Shown here piece after piece: positions 25,472 through 33,942 of a stretch of 44,822 bases of DNA. Source of the stretch: Rhodoferax sp. (lineage in GTDB: Bacteria; Pseudomonadota; Gammaproteobacteria; Burkholderiales; Burkholderiaceae_C). Made by a program: the position numbers and the translations under genes. Every line of letters starts with the position of its first letter. Positions within the stretch are counted from its first letter, which is position 1. Under the pieces are notes generated by a model, which worked only from the letters and a program-made list of their open reading frames with translations, was not told the origin of the DNA and did not search any database. Location: NCBI GenBank assembly GCA_025351745.1, contig JANXVI010000362.1:1-44822 (forward strand). The letters are read 5' to 3'.

Positions 25472-25635
25472 GTTTCAGGCCTCTGGCCCTTTATTCAACC
25501 GCTTGCAATGAGACCGAGTTGACATCGCTGGCGCGCGCACCGTGGGGGCCCATGCCCTGTGAAAGTATGTAGGACTGAATAGACGTGACCCTACACATTG
25601 GGTCGATTCACACCGTCGATACGTTCAAATGGCGC

Positions 25636-25661
25636 AAAAATTAGAGGGCCAAGTGCCCTCT
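25636..25661 (-). terminator. Rho-independent terminator of the VTT-protein gene
   Basis: On the minus strand, AGAGGGC-ACTTG-GCCCTCT (seven perfect pairs, five-base loop) is followed by AATTTTT. It begins nine bases after the stop at 25671, so it ends the transcript of the secreted-protein and VTT genes. Confidence 0.75.
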
Positions 25662-25670
25662 TTCGCCAGC

Positions 25671-26312
25671 CTAGGCAATATTGAAAATCAGTCGCAGCGC
25701 GTCAAAGAATAGGCAGTACACCGCGATCGGCAGCGGCAGACCCAGCAGCGTGGCGAGCATGTAGGGTCCAAACCGGATACCTGACATGGCCAGCGCGTAG
25801 TTCAGTGCAGGCAGCGTCTGGAACAACGTGCGCAACAGCACGATGTTGCGGATGGGGTGGGCATGCAACTGGGTCAGCAGCTTGGTGGCAATTGGGCTGT
25901 TGATCTGGCGCATGGCGTCACCACCCACCCAGCGCACAGTCACAAAGGTAAACGCACAGGATGTGCTGGCGGCTATATAGGTCACCACAGCCCCACCCAG
26001 GCGCCCCAGAATCAACACGGCTGCCGCCAGGAATAGCCAGCCCGGAATTTGCACCAGGTTGCCGATGACAAATAACAGCACAAAGATGGCCAGTCCGCTC
26101 CATTGGTTGTCCGCCAGTTGGTGGCGCAAAAACGCAAGGCTGAAATCGTCGTGCAGGGTCGTCCCATGCACGACGGCAAAAAGCACAGCCAGCAGCAGCA
26201 GAACTGCCAGCAGGCGACGGTAGCGATACAAAAAATTGTCGCTATTCACGAGAGGTTTGCGTACACATATCCTGAGCTTACGGGAAAACCGACTAGGGCT
26301 TTTTTCGGGCAC
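25671..26312 (-). CDS. VTT domain (TVP38/TMEM64, DedA-like) membrane protein
   Basis: 213 aa if translated from the GTG at 26312; a GTG at 26249 would remove 21 polar residues. Hydrophobic helices flank the conserved VTT core: LVQIPGWLFLAAAVLILGRL with GGAVVTYIAAS, and the second half LLRTLFQTLPALNYALAMSG followed by FGPYMLATLLGLPLPIAVYC. Members of this superfamily are lipid scramblases or polyprenyl-phosphate and phospholipid flippases, or are uncharacterised; the precise role here is unknown. The first 20 bases overlap the end of the upstream secreted-protein gene, and a strong terminator follows the stop. Confidence 0.8.
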   Translation of the reverse strand: MPEKSPSRFSRKLRICVRKPLVNSDNFLYRYRRLLAVLLLLAVLFAVVHGTTLHDDFSLAFLRHQLADNQWSGLAIFVLLFVIGNLVQIPGWLFLAAAVLILGRLGGAVVTYIAASTSCAFTFVTVRWVGGDAMRQINSPIATKLLTQLHAHPIRNIVLLRTLFQTLPALNYALAMSGIRFGPYMLATLLGLPLPIAVYCLFFDALRLIFNIA

Positions 26313-27186
26313 CCGGAGTCATGCCGATATTGCCACTTGGAAGCTGCGCATTGCCGTTGGCTGCTGCCTTGTCTGCTGCGGCTTTTGCAGCAGCGTCGGC
26401 GGCCGCTTTGTCAATCGCAGCTTGCTTCATTTTTGCGTCAAATTGCGCAGCATCCGTAACGCATTGGTGTTCCGCCTTGATCCGCACCGCCGCATCCACA
26501 ATATTCGGGCGCGCACAGCCACGGGCAATGTCTGCATCCGAAAAATTCATGTTGGCCAACGCGTCACCACCTGAAATGCAGACCTTGATCTTGTCCAGCG
26601 GGTTTTCGATGCGTGAAGGACCGGCACCCACGCCTGACCCGGATTTTGGGCACCAATTCTTGGTCAACCCAGCGGGTATGCACGCATGCATTTCAGCCTG
26701 GCCTGGCATCGACGGATACTGCATGCTTTTGTACATGTACGCAGGTGTGCCAGGACCCGTGGGTGGGCCCAGTTTTGCCGATGTAATTTTGGCAGTCAAT
26801 TCGTCAAAGGCCTGGCAAACGCTGGCGCACTTCACGCCCAATTCAGCTTCTGAGATGGTGGTGCTACCGATGGAATCGATGACGCTTTGCGTGACGGCTT
26901 TGTCGCTGACCAGATTCGCTTTCAGTTGATCACTGGCATACGACGCTAAAGTGGCCATGCACCCTTTCCCGGGGAAGGGCGACGATTGCTTAACAGGGCT
27001 GCCACCTGTGACCGCGCCCCCCGTTTGCCCAACCGGGTTGCCGCCGCTCGGCGCATTGCCTACATTCGCTTCCACGCAAATGGTCTTTCCGTTTGCATCG
27101 ACACCCGTAGCGATTTCGTTACTCGTGCAGGCCCATGCCCCGCTACCGGCAACCATCAAAAGACTTGCTATCAACAGAGTACGCAT
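26293..27186 (-). CDS. Cysteine-containing secreted protein of unknown function
   Basis: 297 aa. AGGAAG six bases upstream fixes the start at 27186. A signal peptide ends at about residue 19 (LLMVAGSGAWA), and the mature protein begins CTSNEIATGVDANGK. Several cysteines (for example KGCMATL, GVKCASVCQAF, HACIPAG, NWCPKSG, ARGCARP, HQCVTD) suggest disulfides in the periplasm or outside the cell. A Gly/Pro/Gln-rich segment, PSGGNPVGQTGG, lies near the N-terminus and an Ala/Lys-rich helix (AAIDKAAADAAAKAAADKAA) near the C-terminus. No family recognised. It is third in a run of three small secreted-protein genes on this strand and overlaps the VTT gene. Confidence 0.7.
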   Translation of the reverse strand: MRTLLIASLLMVAGSGAWACTSNEIATGVDANGKTICVEANVGNAPSGGNPVGQTGGAVTGGSPVKQSSPFPGKGCMATLASYASDQLKANLVSDKAVTQSVIDSIGSTTISEAELGVKCASVCQAFDELTAKITSAKLGPPTGPGTPAYMYKSMQYPSMPGQAEMHACIPAGLTKNWCPKSGSGVGAGPSRIENPLDKIKVCISGGDALANMNFSDADIARGCARPNIVDAAVRIKAEHQCVTDAAQFDAKMKQAAIDKAAADAAAKAAADKAAANGNAQLPSGNIGMTPGARKKP

Positions 27187-27204
27187 TTTGTTCTTCCTAT
27201 TGTT

Positions 27205-27507
27205 CTAATTCTTTACGTCTTGCGTTGCGCCGACTTTCTGCGGATCGGCCGGGATCGCCTTGACAGGTTTTACCGCAGGCAAAAGCATGCGTGTATCGCT
27301 AGACTTATCTGATTTCACCATGGCTGGGACCTGTTTGCCATGGTGATCCGATGTGTGGTTTTGACCATCAGTGAGCGTCTTGCTTTTCCCCGGAGGATCT
27401 GGCTGCGGATTGAAGTCTGCAGCCGCGGCTGAAGTGGACAAGACTGTAAACAATGCGAAGATTCCCAGTGCAGTCACTATCGCCCGATTTGGTTTCTGTG
27501 GTTTCAT
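27205..27507 (-). CDS. Small secreted protein of unknown function, 100 aa
   Basis: GAGGA about eight bases upstream supports the start at 27507. The signal peptide is clear (IVTALGIFALFTVLSTSAAA, cleavage about residue 29). The mature protein is about 70 residues, hydrophilic and probably disordered, with FNPQPDPPGKSKTLTDGQ, DHHGKQVPAMVKSDKSS and a Lys/Pro-rich tail. The FNPQPDPPG motif is also found in other small secreted bacterial proteins, as far as I recall, but I know no function. It lies 18 bases upstream of the larger secreted-protein gene. Confidence 0.65.
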   Translation of the reverse strand: MKPQKPNRAIVTALGIFALFTVLSTSAAAADFNPQPDPPGKSKTLTDGQNHTSDHHGKQVPAMVKSDKSSDTRMLLPAVKPVKAIPADPQKVGATQDVKN

Positions 27508-27517
27508 TTTCTAATCC

Positions 27518-27805
27518 TCAATGTTGGGTTGGTATCGTTACTGAGTCGGTCCACGGCCGGTTGGGTTCAATCTCTTTTATGCAAGCCGCCCTTTTCTTTG
27601 TCGCAGGGCATTTACTTGCGATTTTTGCGTCGCTGGGTGCGTGGGCGTAGTCTTGGCCTTTGGACTTGCCCACTGCTTGCCCAACCGGCTGTTCGCCGGC
27701 GTTGGTATTTTGCTTCACGGGTTCGCCAGTCGCAGTGGCAAAGGTGTCGGCATGGGCTTCGCTATGCCACGGTGTCGCCATCCCGTTGATCAGCCAGATC
27801 GCCAT
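27518..27805 (-). CDS. Small protein of unknown function, possibly the 3' part of a secreted-protein gene
   Basis: 95 aa from the ATG at 27805, with no Shine-Dalgarno sequence. The N-terminus MAIWLINGMATPWHSEAHAD is too short and polar for a standard signal peptide. The body is Gly/Gln/Lys-rich (GEPVKQNTNAGEQPVGQAVG), followed by two cysteines in SKCPATKKRAACIKEIEP. The PVKQ and PVGQ words recur in the secreted protein at 26293-27186. It ends 10 bases before the 100-aa secreted-protein gene. Upstream in frame is Arg-rich sequence without a signal-like start. It may be a decayed or truncated gene. Confidence 0.4.
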   Translation of the reverse strand: MAIWLINGMATPWHSEAHADTFATATGEPVKQNTNAGEQPVGQAVGKSKGQDYAHAPSDAKIASKCPATKKRAACIKEIEPNRPWTDSVTIPTQH

Positions 27806-27916
27806 GGTGCCGTGGCGCTCGGTGCGAAAGCACGGTTGCCGAGACCCGCGCCGCCCAGCGGGGTCCTGTGGTGAACAGGGATTGCGACTTACAGGATACC
27901 GCTTTTGTCGTTCGCG

Positions 27917-29119
27917 TCAGCGAATGAACCGCCCGTTGCCCGACACCATCGTCAGTTCCACAAAGCGCGAGGCGTTCAAGGCCGACTCATTGAAACTCAC
28001 CGCAAAGCCGCCCAGGTCCAGGTTCTTTGTGCTCCAGGCGTTGTCAATGAAACTGCTGCGCGTGGGGTTGCGCCCGGCGCGCCGCAGGATATCGGCAAAC
28101 ACGCGCGCGTTGATATAGCCCTCCAGCGCAAGGTGGGAGGGTTCCAGCGTCACATTGGCGGCCTTCCAGGCCAATTGGAAATCCCGCACCACGGGCCGCG
28201 ACATATTGCTGGGCAGCGGAACGATTTGTGAGATGGTCATGCCCGTGGAATCCGCTCCCAGCGTCTTGATGGTGGCCGCCGCACCCATGATGGACAACGC
28301 GTACAGCTGCAAGCCCTTGCGCTCCTGGCGCACCGCCTTGACAAAGGCAATGGTCGGCTTGCCCGCCAAGCCCACCAGCACGGCCTCGGGCGCCGAAGCG
28401 GCAATCTTCTTGGCCGCAGACTCCGCATCAGACGAGTCGTTCTCTACCGTCAAGGTGGCGATGGCCTCCAGCTTGTAGCGGGCCATGGCCTGCTGGGTGG
28501 CATTGAATACCTCTTTGCCGAACGAGTTGTTTTGGTAAACGATGGCAATGCGCTTGATACCCACGGTGGCCAGATGCTGCACCAGTTGATCGGCCTCATC
28601 GGCATAGCTGGCGCGGATGTTGAATACACTGCGCGTGTTCTTGGGCCGTATGGACAGGGCGCCGGAGAACGGCGCAAAAAACGGTATGCCAGACTCCACG
28701 ACCTTGGGCAGCATGGCCTCAATCATCGGCGTACCCATGCAGTTAAACAGGGCAAAGTTGCTGTTGTCTTCCATGAAGCCGGTGACATTGGCCACCGCGC
28801 GTTTGACGTCGTAACCATCATCGACCGCCGTCAACTCTACTGGCCGCCCATTCACACCGCCCTTGGCATTGATGGCGGCAAAGCAGACTTTTGCGCCTTG
28901 GTGAATGGCCTGGCCCAACTCACCCAGGGGGCCGCTCAATGCGATGGACTGGGCCAGCTTGATCGGGCTGGCGTCATCGGCGCGGGCTTGCAACCCGGCG
29001 GCGGCCAGGGGCAAGGCCGCGATCCCGCCCAACACGCGCCGGCGAGAGGGCCACGGGCCTGCGGTTGGGGATTGTGCGGTGGTCGGCTGGGAGAACGGGG
29101 ATGCAAAGGTAGATTTCAT
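27917..29119 (-). CDS. ABC transporter substrate-binding protein, branched-chain-amino-acid type (Tat-exported)
   Basis: 400 aa. The N-terminus has a twin-arginine signal (PSRRRVLGGIAALPLAAAGL, cleavage after about residue 47), so it is probably exported folded. The mature part starts IKLAQSIALSGPLGELGQAI and follows the Peripla_BP_6/LivJ fold: NAKGGVNGRPVELTAVDDGY, FNCMGTPM, IAIVYQNNSFGKEVF and the second lobe LVGLAGKPTIAFVKAVRQ. It would bind an amino acid or aromatic/amide compound for uptake or for presentation to a chemoreceptor. No ABC permease lies nearby. The divergent gene is a chemoreceptor, so a role as a sensing adaptor is possible but unproved. A palindrome at 29163-29180 lies in its promoter region. 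Confidence 0.85.
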   Translation of the reverse strand: MKSTFASPFSQPTTAQSPTAGPWPSRRRVLGGIAALPLAAAGLQARADDASPIKLAQSIALSGPLGELGQAIHQGAKVCFAAINAKGGVNGRPVELTAVDDGYDVKRAVANVTGFMEDNSNFALFNCMGTPMIEAMLPKVVESGIPFFAPFSGALSIRPKNTRSVFNIRASYADEADQLVQHLATVGIKRIAIVYQNNSFGKEVFNATQQAMARYKLEAIATLTVENDSSDAESAAKKIAASAPEAVLVGLAGKPTIAFVKAVRQERKGLQLYALSIMGAAATIKTLGADSTGMTISQIVPLPSNMSRPVVRDFQLAWKAANVTLEPSHLALEGYINARVFADILRRAGRNPTRSSFIDNAWSTKNLDLGGFAVSFNESALNASRFVELTMVSGNGRFIR

Positions 29120-29147
29120 ACAGATAGCCCAACAAAAGGAGACGCAG

Positions 29148-29288
29148 ATGCTACGTCCGAGAATGACAGCGAAATGTCATAGTGGCGACAATCCACAGAC
29201 GATTTGCTCGGTACATTCCCTAGTCGCTTGGGTGGCTAGATTGTCAATTTCTCTTCTGGAAACAGGCTGCTCGGGCACCCCCTGGTGA
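29148..29288 (+). CDS. Possible 46-aa small ORF in the leader of the chemoreceptor gene
   Basis: An ATG at 29148 stands seven bases behind AAAAGGAG (29133-29140), the best ribosome-binding site in this gap. The frame encodes MLRPRMTAKCHSGDNPQ and continues to a TGA at 29288, 48 bases before the chemoreceptor start. The peptide has four cysteines and a moderately hydrophobic middle. No homology is recognised and composition is unremarkable, so it may be chance or a leader peptide. Confidence 0.25.
   Translation: MLRPRMTAKCHSGDNPQTICSVHSLVAWVARLSISLLETGCSGTPW
29163..29180. promoter_or_regulatory. Perfect inverted repeat ATGACA-N6-TGTCAT, candidate operator
   Basis: Six-base arms, 44-61 bases upstream of the substrate-binding-protein start (29119, minus strand) and about 160 bases upstream of the chemoreceptor start. 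Position fits a repressor or activator site at the binding-protein promoter. Confidence 0.4.
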
Positions 29289-29336
29289 GGTCTGTGGCGA
29301 CTTGACGCTGCCAGACCCAGCGGCAATAGTGCAGAG

Positions 29337-31268
29337 ATGAACCACCAGACCCCGCCACCCCAATCGGTTGCCCGCAAGCTCACCCTGCTGGCCATGGGCA
29401 TCATCGTCACCATTCTTGTGCTGCTTGCACTGGCGATCAGTCTGCTGGCTGGCCGCACGGCACGCCAGCAGGTGCAAGACTCGGTGGCCGACAAGGTGAA
29501 AAGCATCGCTCGGGCCATTGAAGCTACCGACGATACCCAGCGCGACCTGGTCTTGCGCGCCGCCAAGACGCTGCAACAGTCATTCGAGGCCACGATGTCG
29601 CAGGACGAGGCCACCGGCGAGATCAAGAGCTACGGTGCCGCCGTCAACAACAATTTTGGCGATGTTGACACCTTCACGGGCAACACGGGCAACCTGGGTA
29701 CCGTATTCGCCAAGAAGGGCGACGACTTTGTGCGCATCACCTCGTCGCTAAAAAAGCCGGATGGTGATCGCGCTCTGGGCACACCGCTGGAGCACGCCCA
29801 CCCTGCCTACAAACGCATCCTTGCCGGCCAGGCCTATACCGGACGTGAGGTGCTTTTCGCGAGGCCCTATATGGCTCACTACGAGCCCTTGAATAATTCC
29901 GAGGGCAAGCTCATTGGCATCTTGTCGGCGGCGCGAGACCTGACGCTTTTGCAGGCTGAGCTGACCCAACAAGTGGCCAACGCCAAGTTTTTTGACACGG
30001 GTGGCGTGTACGTCATCGATCCGGGTAGCGCGCCAGCCGAGGCCGTCTTTTTGGTCCATCCCAATGGCAATGGCAAGAAGTTGAGCGAAGTCTCGCCCCA
30101 GGCGAAAGCGTTCCTGGACGCGCTGGCCGCATCACCCGACGGTCGGGTGGACAAGGCCGCAGCGCTGCTGCAGCCCACCGCGTCTAACCGGTGGGCTCTG
30201 ATGCGCAAGGCCAAGAGCGGTAATGCATGGGTGATTGCCGAGGTCTCACAGAGCGAATCCACGCAGCGACACTGGAGCAACATGTTCATGATCTGGGGGC
30301 TGATGGTGTTGGCCGCCGTGCTGCTGGCCGCCGCTATTTTTGTGGCGGTGCGCCGTACTGTCAGCCAGCCATTGGGTGAGCTGACCACCGTGGTCAGGGC
30401 TGTTGCCGATGGCGACCTGACCTCTGCGTCACGGTCGGGGCGCGACGACGAAATCGGCGCCCTGGTGCGCGAGGTCGATGGCATGCGCCTGCGCTACCAG
30501 ACTGCGCTGTCACAGGTGCGCGCAGCGGTGGACAGCATCGGCACCGCCAGCGCCGAGATTGCCAGCGGCAACCAGGATCTGAGCGTGCGCACCGAACAGA
30601 CCGCCAGCAACCTGCAGCGCACCGCCTCCAGCATGGAAGAGCTGACCGCCACCGTGCGCCAGTCGGCCGACTCAGCACGCCAAGCCAACGAACTGGCCGC
30701 TTCTGCAGCAGCGGTGGCCGCGCGTGGGGGCACCGTGGTGGGCCAGATGGTCAGCACGATGGAAGCCATCAACCAAAGTTCGCGCAAGATTGCCGACATC
30801 ATCAGCGTCATCGATGGCATTGCGTTCCAGACCAACATCCTGGCGCTGAACGCGGCGGTAGAGGCCGCACGGGCCGGCGAGCAGGGACGTGGGTTTGCCG
30901 TGGTGGCCAGCGAAGTGCGCAGTCTGGCCCAGCGCAGTGCCGAGGCGGCCAAGGAGATCAAAACGCTGATCGGAGCATCGGTGGACAGGGTCACGGCCGG
31001 TACCACGCTGGTGCAAAACGCCGGCAGTACGATGGACGAAATTGTGGGTTCGGTGCAGCGTGTCAGCGTCACCATCGGCCAGATCACATCGGCAGCAAAC
31101 GAGCAGTCTGACGGCATTGGCGAGGTCAACTCCGCGATAAACCATCTCGACCAGATGACCCAACAAAACGCGGCGCTGGTGGAGCAATCGGCCGCCGCTG
31201 CTACCAGCCTGCAGGAGCAGGCCCAACGGCTGGCGCAAGCCGTGTCGGTGTTCCGCCTGGACGATTGA
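29337..31268 (+). CDS. Methyl-accepting chemotaxis protein with periplasmic Cache domain
   Basis: 643 aa. A first helix at about 17-38 and a second at about 315-340 enclose a roughly 275-residue periplasmic domain whose features ([21 protein letters not shown] strand, [33 protein letters not shown]) match Cache_3-Cache_2 sensors of small organic acids. A HAMP domain (about 341-395, with [19 protein letters not shown]) and the cytoplasmic signalling domain follow. The kinase-control tip [20 protein letters not shown] and [20 protein letters not shown] are intact. No C-terminal CheR-tethering pentapeptide is present; the protein ends VSVFRLDD. The ligand may be delivered by the neighbouring binding protein or bind directly. 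Repeat copy C follows the stop. Confidence 0.92.
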   Translation: MNHQTPPPQSVARKLTLLAMGIIVTILVLLALAISLLAGRTARQQVQDSVADKVKSIARAIEATDDTQRDLVLRAAKTLQQSFEATMSQDEATGEIKSYGAAVNNNFGDVDTFTGNTGNLGTVFAKKGDDFVRITSSLKKPDGDRALGTPLEHAHPAYKRILAGQAYTGREVLFARPYMAHYEPLNNSEGKLIGILSAARDLTLLQAELTQQVANAKFFDTGGVYVIDPGSAPAEAVFLVHPNGNGKKLSEVSPQAKAFLDALAASPDGRVDKAAALLQPTASNRWALMRKAKSGNAWVIAEVSQSESTQRHWSNMFMIWGLMVLAAVLLAAAIFVAVRRTVSQPLGELTTVVRAVADGDLTSASRSGRDDEIGALVREVDGMRLRYQTALSQVRAAVDSIGTASAEIASGNQDLSVRTEQTASNLQRTASSMEELTATVRQSADSARQANELAASAAAVAARGGTVVGQMVSTMEAINQSSRKIADIISVIDGIAFQTNILALNAAVEAARAGEQGRGFAVVASEVRSLAQRSAEAAKEIKTLIGASVDRVTAGTTLVQNAGSTMDEIVGSVQRVSVTIGQITSAANEQSDGIGEVNSAINHLDQMTQQNAALVEQSAAAATSLQEQAQRLAQAVSVFRLDD

Positions 31269-31279
31269 CGCGGCGTCTG

Positions 31280-31346
31280 CTTAAGAAAAATGGGCTGTAG
31301 CCCTCGTGGAATATGCGCAACCAGCTATCGAATTTATAGCGATTGA
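31280..31346 (+). repeat. Interspersed two-hairpin repeat, copy C
   Basis: The most complete copy: CTTAAGAAAAAT, GGGCT-GT-AGCCC, CTCGTGGAATATGCGCAACC, GCTAT-N7-ATAGC, ending GATTGA. It lies between the chemoreceptor stop and the end of aroG, a convergent gap, where it might also help terminate transcription. Confidence 0.85.
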
Positions 31347-31369
31347 CTGTCGCGCATGGGTTGCGTTTG

Positions 31370-32428
31370 CTATTTCAGCCTGCGGCTGCGCACCGCCTGG
31401 GCCAGTTCTTCCAGCACGGGCAACGTATCGCCAAACGCCATGCAGCCGTCGGTGATGCTTTGGCCGTACGTCAAAGGCTGGCCGGGCACGACCGGCTGTG
31501 TACCGGCAACCAGATGACTCTCCAGCATGACCCCGATGATGGCGCGCTGGCCCGCTGAGACCTGAGCGGCTACATCGCGCGCGACCTCGGGCTGGCGATC
31601 AAAACGCTTGCTGCTGTTGGCGTGGCTGCAATCCACCAGGATGGCATTTGGTGCGCCGGCTTTCTTTAGCAAAGCAACCGCCTCAGCGACATGGGCGGCG
31701 TCAAAGTTGGGGCCACTGCGGCTGCCACCCCGCAGCACCAGGTGCCCGTGTTCGTTACCCGACGTGGTCAGCACGGCGGGGGCTCCCTGGTGCGTCAGAG
31801 ACGGAAAGCAGTGCGGGTGGCGTGCCGACAAAATCGCGTCCACCGCCACCTGCAGGTCACCGTCAGTGCGGTTCTTGAAGCCCACCGGCATCGACAGGCC
31901 CGATGCTAGTTCGCGGTGGATCTGGCTCTCGGTGGTGCGCGCACCGATGGCGCCCCAGGAGATCAGGTCGGCGTAATACTGGCCCAACGTGGTGTCCAGA
32001 AATTCGGTCGCAATGGGCAGGCCCACGTCGGTAATGTCCAGCAACAGCTTGCGCGCCAATCGCAGGCCCCGGTTGATCTGGAAGCTGCCGTCCAACCCCG
32101 GGTCGTTGATCAGGCCCTTCCAGCCGACCACGGTGCGGGGCTTTTCGAAATACACGCGCATGACCACCAACAGGTCGCCGGCGAGGGATTGGGCCACGGG
32201 CGCCAGCCTGCGTGCATAGTCCAGGGCCGAGACCGGGTCGTGCACGGAGCAAGGCCCCACCAGCACCAGCAAGCGGTCGTCCTGTCCCGTGATGACCCTT
32301 GCCACGTCGCGGCGCGCCTGGTGGATGGCACCGCCGCCGGCGTCGCCCAGCGGCAGTTCGTCCTCCAAAATGGCTGGTGAAATGAGGGGGCGCACGCTGC
32401 GGATACGGATGTCGGCGGTGGATGGCAT
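31370..32428 (-). CDS. aroG: 3-deoxy-7-phosphoheptulonate (DAHP) synthase, class I
   Basis: 352 aa from the ATG at 32428, whose product MPSTADIRIRSVRPLISPAI matches family N-termini. An in-frame ATG at 32491, with GGGGGG close upstream, would add 21 residues and cannot be excluded. Conserved motifs are VGPCSVHDPVSALDYARRL, VMRVYFEKPRTVVGWKGLIN, SWGAIGARTTESQIHRELAS, PVGFKNRTDG, LRGG, VDCSHANSSK and VMLESHL, covering phosphoenolpyruvate, erythrose-4-phosphate and metal sites. It catalyses the first step of the shikimate pathway. The regulatory amino acid (Phe, Tyr or Trp) cannot be told reliably; the sequence resembles the E. coli AroG/F/H group. It is divergent from the FimV-like gene. Confidence 0.93.
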   Translation of the reverse strand: MPSTADIRIRSVRPLISPAILEDELPLGDAGGGAIHQARRDVARVITGQDDRLLVLVGPCSVHDPVSALDYARRLAPVAQSLAGDLLVVMRVYFEKPRTVVGWKGLINDPGLDGSFQINRGLRLARKLLLDITDVGLPIATEFLDTTLGQYYADLISWGAIGARTTESQIHRELASGLSMPVGFKNRTDGDLQVAVDAILSARHPHCFPSLTHQGAPAVLTTSGNEHGHLVLRGGSRSGPNFDAAHVAEAVALLKKAGAPNAILVDCSHANSSKRFDRQPEVARDVAAQVSAGQRAIIGVMLESHLVAGTQPVVPGQPLTYGQSITDGCMAFGDTLPVLEELAQAVRSRRLK

Positions 32429-32599
32429 GTCTGAAAGTGTTTTTACGGAGAAATGCGTGGTGGGCTGGCCCTCCACATGGTTAAAGGCCATTTTCCCCCC
32501 AATTGTCCAAGTGGGCGGGTCTGCCCATGGACTATCATTCGCCGCACATGGTGAGACGGGCGTGCGCCCGGCGCCCAGCCCCTATACGTTGAGACCCCT

Positions 32600-33931
32600 T
32601 TGCCTTCCAATTCAACACTGCCGGTAGCCTCCAACCCGCCACAGAATCCTGCTGAGGCGGGTAGCACCCCCTGGGACCGCATGCAGACCGAAGTGAAGGC
32701 CCTGCAGCAGCAAGCGCAAGCCACGCAGCAGTCCCTCAAAAAGTTGCAGGTCCGCGAATCCGCGAGCCCCTACACCGCCATCGTGTCCGATATACCAGGC
32801 TTTTTCTCCGGTGTGGACAGCACGATGCTCGGTGTCGGCTCCGTCCTGGCGCTGGCCACGGTCACCGTCTGGTGGTATCTATGGCGCCGGCCCCAGACCC
32901 GGTGGATCGACGCGCACCCAGAGCAGGCGCCCACAGTGTCGCCGGTCAGCGCGCGTGCGCCCTTGTCCGAGCATGGCCTCTCCCTACATGCCCCCAGCAG
33001 CACCCAGCCGCCCATGCTGGCTCCGTACGACGATGCGCTGGCCTGGAATGACCTCAACGCGATGCCTGGCGACACCACGCCACCTTTTGAGTCTGGTCAG
33101 AGTCCTTTTGCGCGGCACGATCCACATATGGAATTCGACCCCGAGGCGGCGGCCGGCGAAGTGACCCGTGTGCGCAAATATCTGGCCGAAAAGCGCGAAG
33201 CCCGCGCGCAGCAACAAGACCGGGACGACAGTGCCCACGCAGAACTCGATCTGGATCTGGATCTGTATGCAACGCCAGCCTCCGGCCATGACACAACACC
33301 CAGCGTACACGCCCGGCTGGACGGGGCGGTGGCGACCAACGCCTTCGGGGCACCCGAGCCGAACAACACGTCGGCCTCGAATCTGGACCTGGACCTTGAT
33401 TTGGGCCCCTGGGAGGAGCAGGAACAACGCTCGCCCGTGCAAGAGCCCCCTCCACCGGCCGACGAAGAGGTCATCTTTTCGTTGGTAGACGAGGATGGGG
33501 ACCGGAACGGCAACAGGCTGGCAGACTTTGCGTCCGAGTCCGAGTCGGTGCAAGAACCTCAACCGGACCCCGATCCCTTCCTCGCCCTGTTGCCCTTGTC
33601 TGAACCCCCACCCACACCTGAACCAGAAACTGGGTCGGCATTTGCACCGACACCCACACCTATGCCCGACATGGAACCTGCATTCGGTCTGGAACCAGAA
33701 CCCCTCGACCCCGACTCCGGTTCCAGGGGCTATGACTTCACAATCACACTGGCGTTGGCGCAAGAGTCGGCGGGGTTGGAGCTTTGGAACGAAGCACGCG
33801 ATCTAGCCAGTGAAGTGCTGGAGTCTGACGACCCCTCGCTGGTGTCAGAAGCGCTGACACTGCTGGAGAAGCTCAACCGGATGGAGCTGGAAGCGCCTGT
33901 GGACACGCCTCCCACGAAAGGTGTCCGTTAA
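32600..33931 (+). CDS. FimV-like single-pass membrane protein (cytoplasmic acidic domain and FimV-type C-terminus)
   Basis: 443 aa from a TTG at 32600; an ATG at 32681 is an alternative. A short Gln-rich coiled segment (EVKALQQQAQATQQSLKKLQ) precedes one membrane helix (about 75-95, LGVGSVLALATVTVWWYLWR). A long, strongly acidic, Pro-rich, low-complexity region follows, with repeats such as ELDLDLDLY, LDLDLDLGPW and many PEP/PDP pairs. The end, ITLALAQESAGLELWNEARD then LASEVLESDDPSLVSEALTL, is like the C-terminal helical domain of FimV/HubP polar scaffold proteins. It converges, with 11 bases between stops, on a second FimV-like gene. Possible role: assembly or polar placement of a type IV pilus or cell-pole machinery. 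Orthology is uncertain. Confidence 0.6.
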   Translation: MPSNSTLPVASNPPQNPAEAGSTPWDRMQTEVKALQQQAQATQQSLKKLQVRESASPYTAIVSDIPGFFSGVDSTMLGVGSVLALATVTVWWYLWRRPQTRWIDAHPEQAPTVSPVSARAPLSEHGLSLHAPSSTQPPMLAPYDDALAWNDLNAMPGDTTPPFESGQSPFARHDPHMEFDPEAAAGEVTRVRKYLAEKREARAQQQDRDDSAHAELDLDLDLYATPASGHDTTPSVHARLDGAVATNAFGAPEPNNTSASNLDLDLDLGPWEEQEQRSPVQEPPPPADEEVIFSLVDEDGDRNGNRLADFASESESVQEPQPDPDPFLALLPLSEPPPTPEPETGSAFAPTPTPMPDMEPAFGLEPEPLDPDSGSRGYDFTITLALAQESAGLELWNEARDLASEVLESDDPSLVSEALTLLEKLNRMELEAPVDTPPTKGVR

Positions 33932-33942
33932 GGCCCAGCCTT

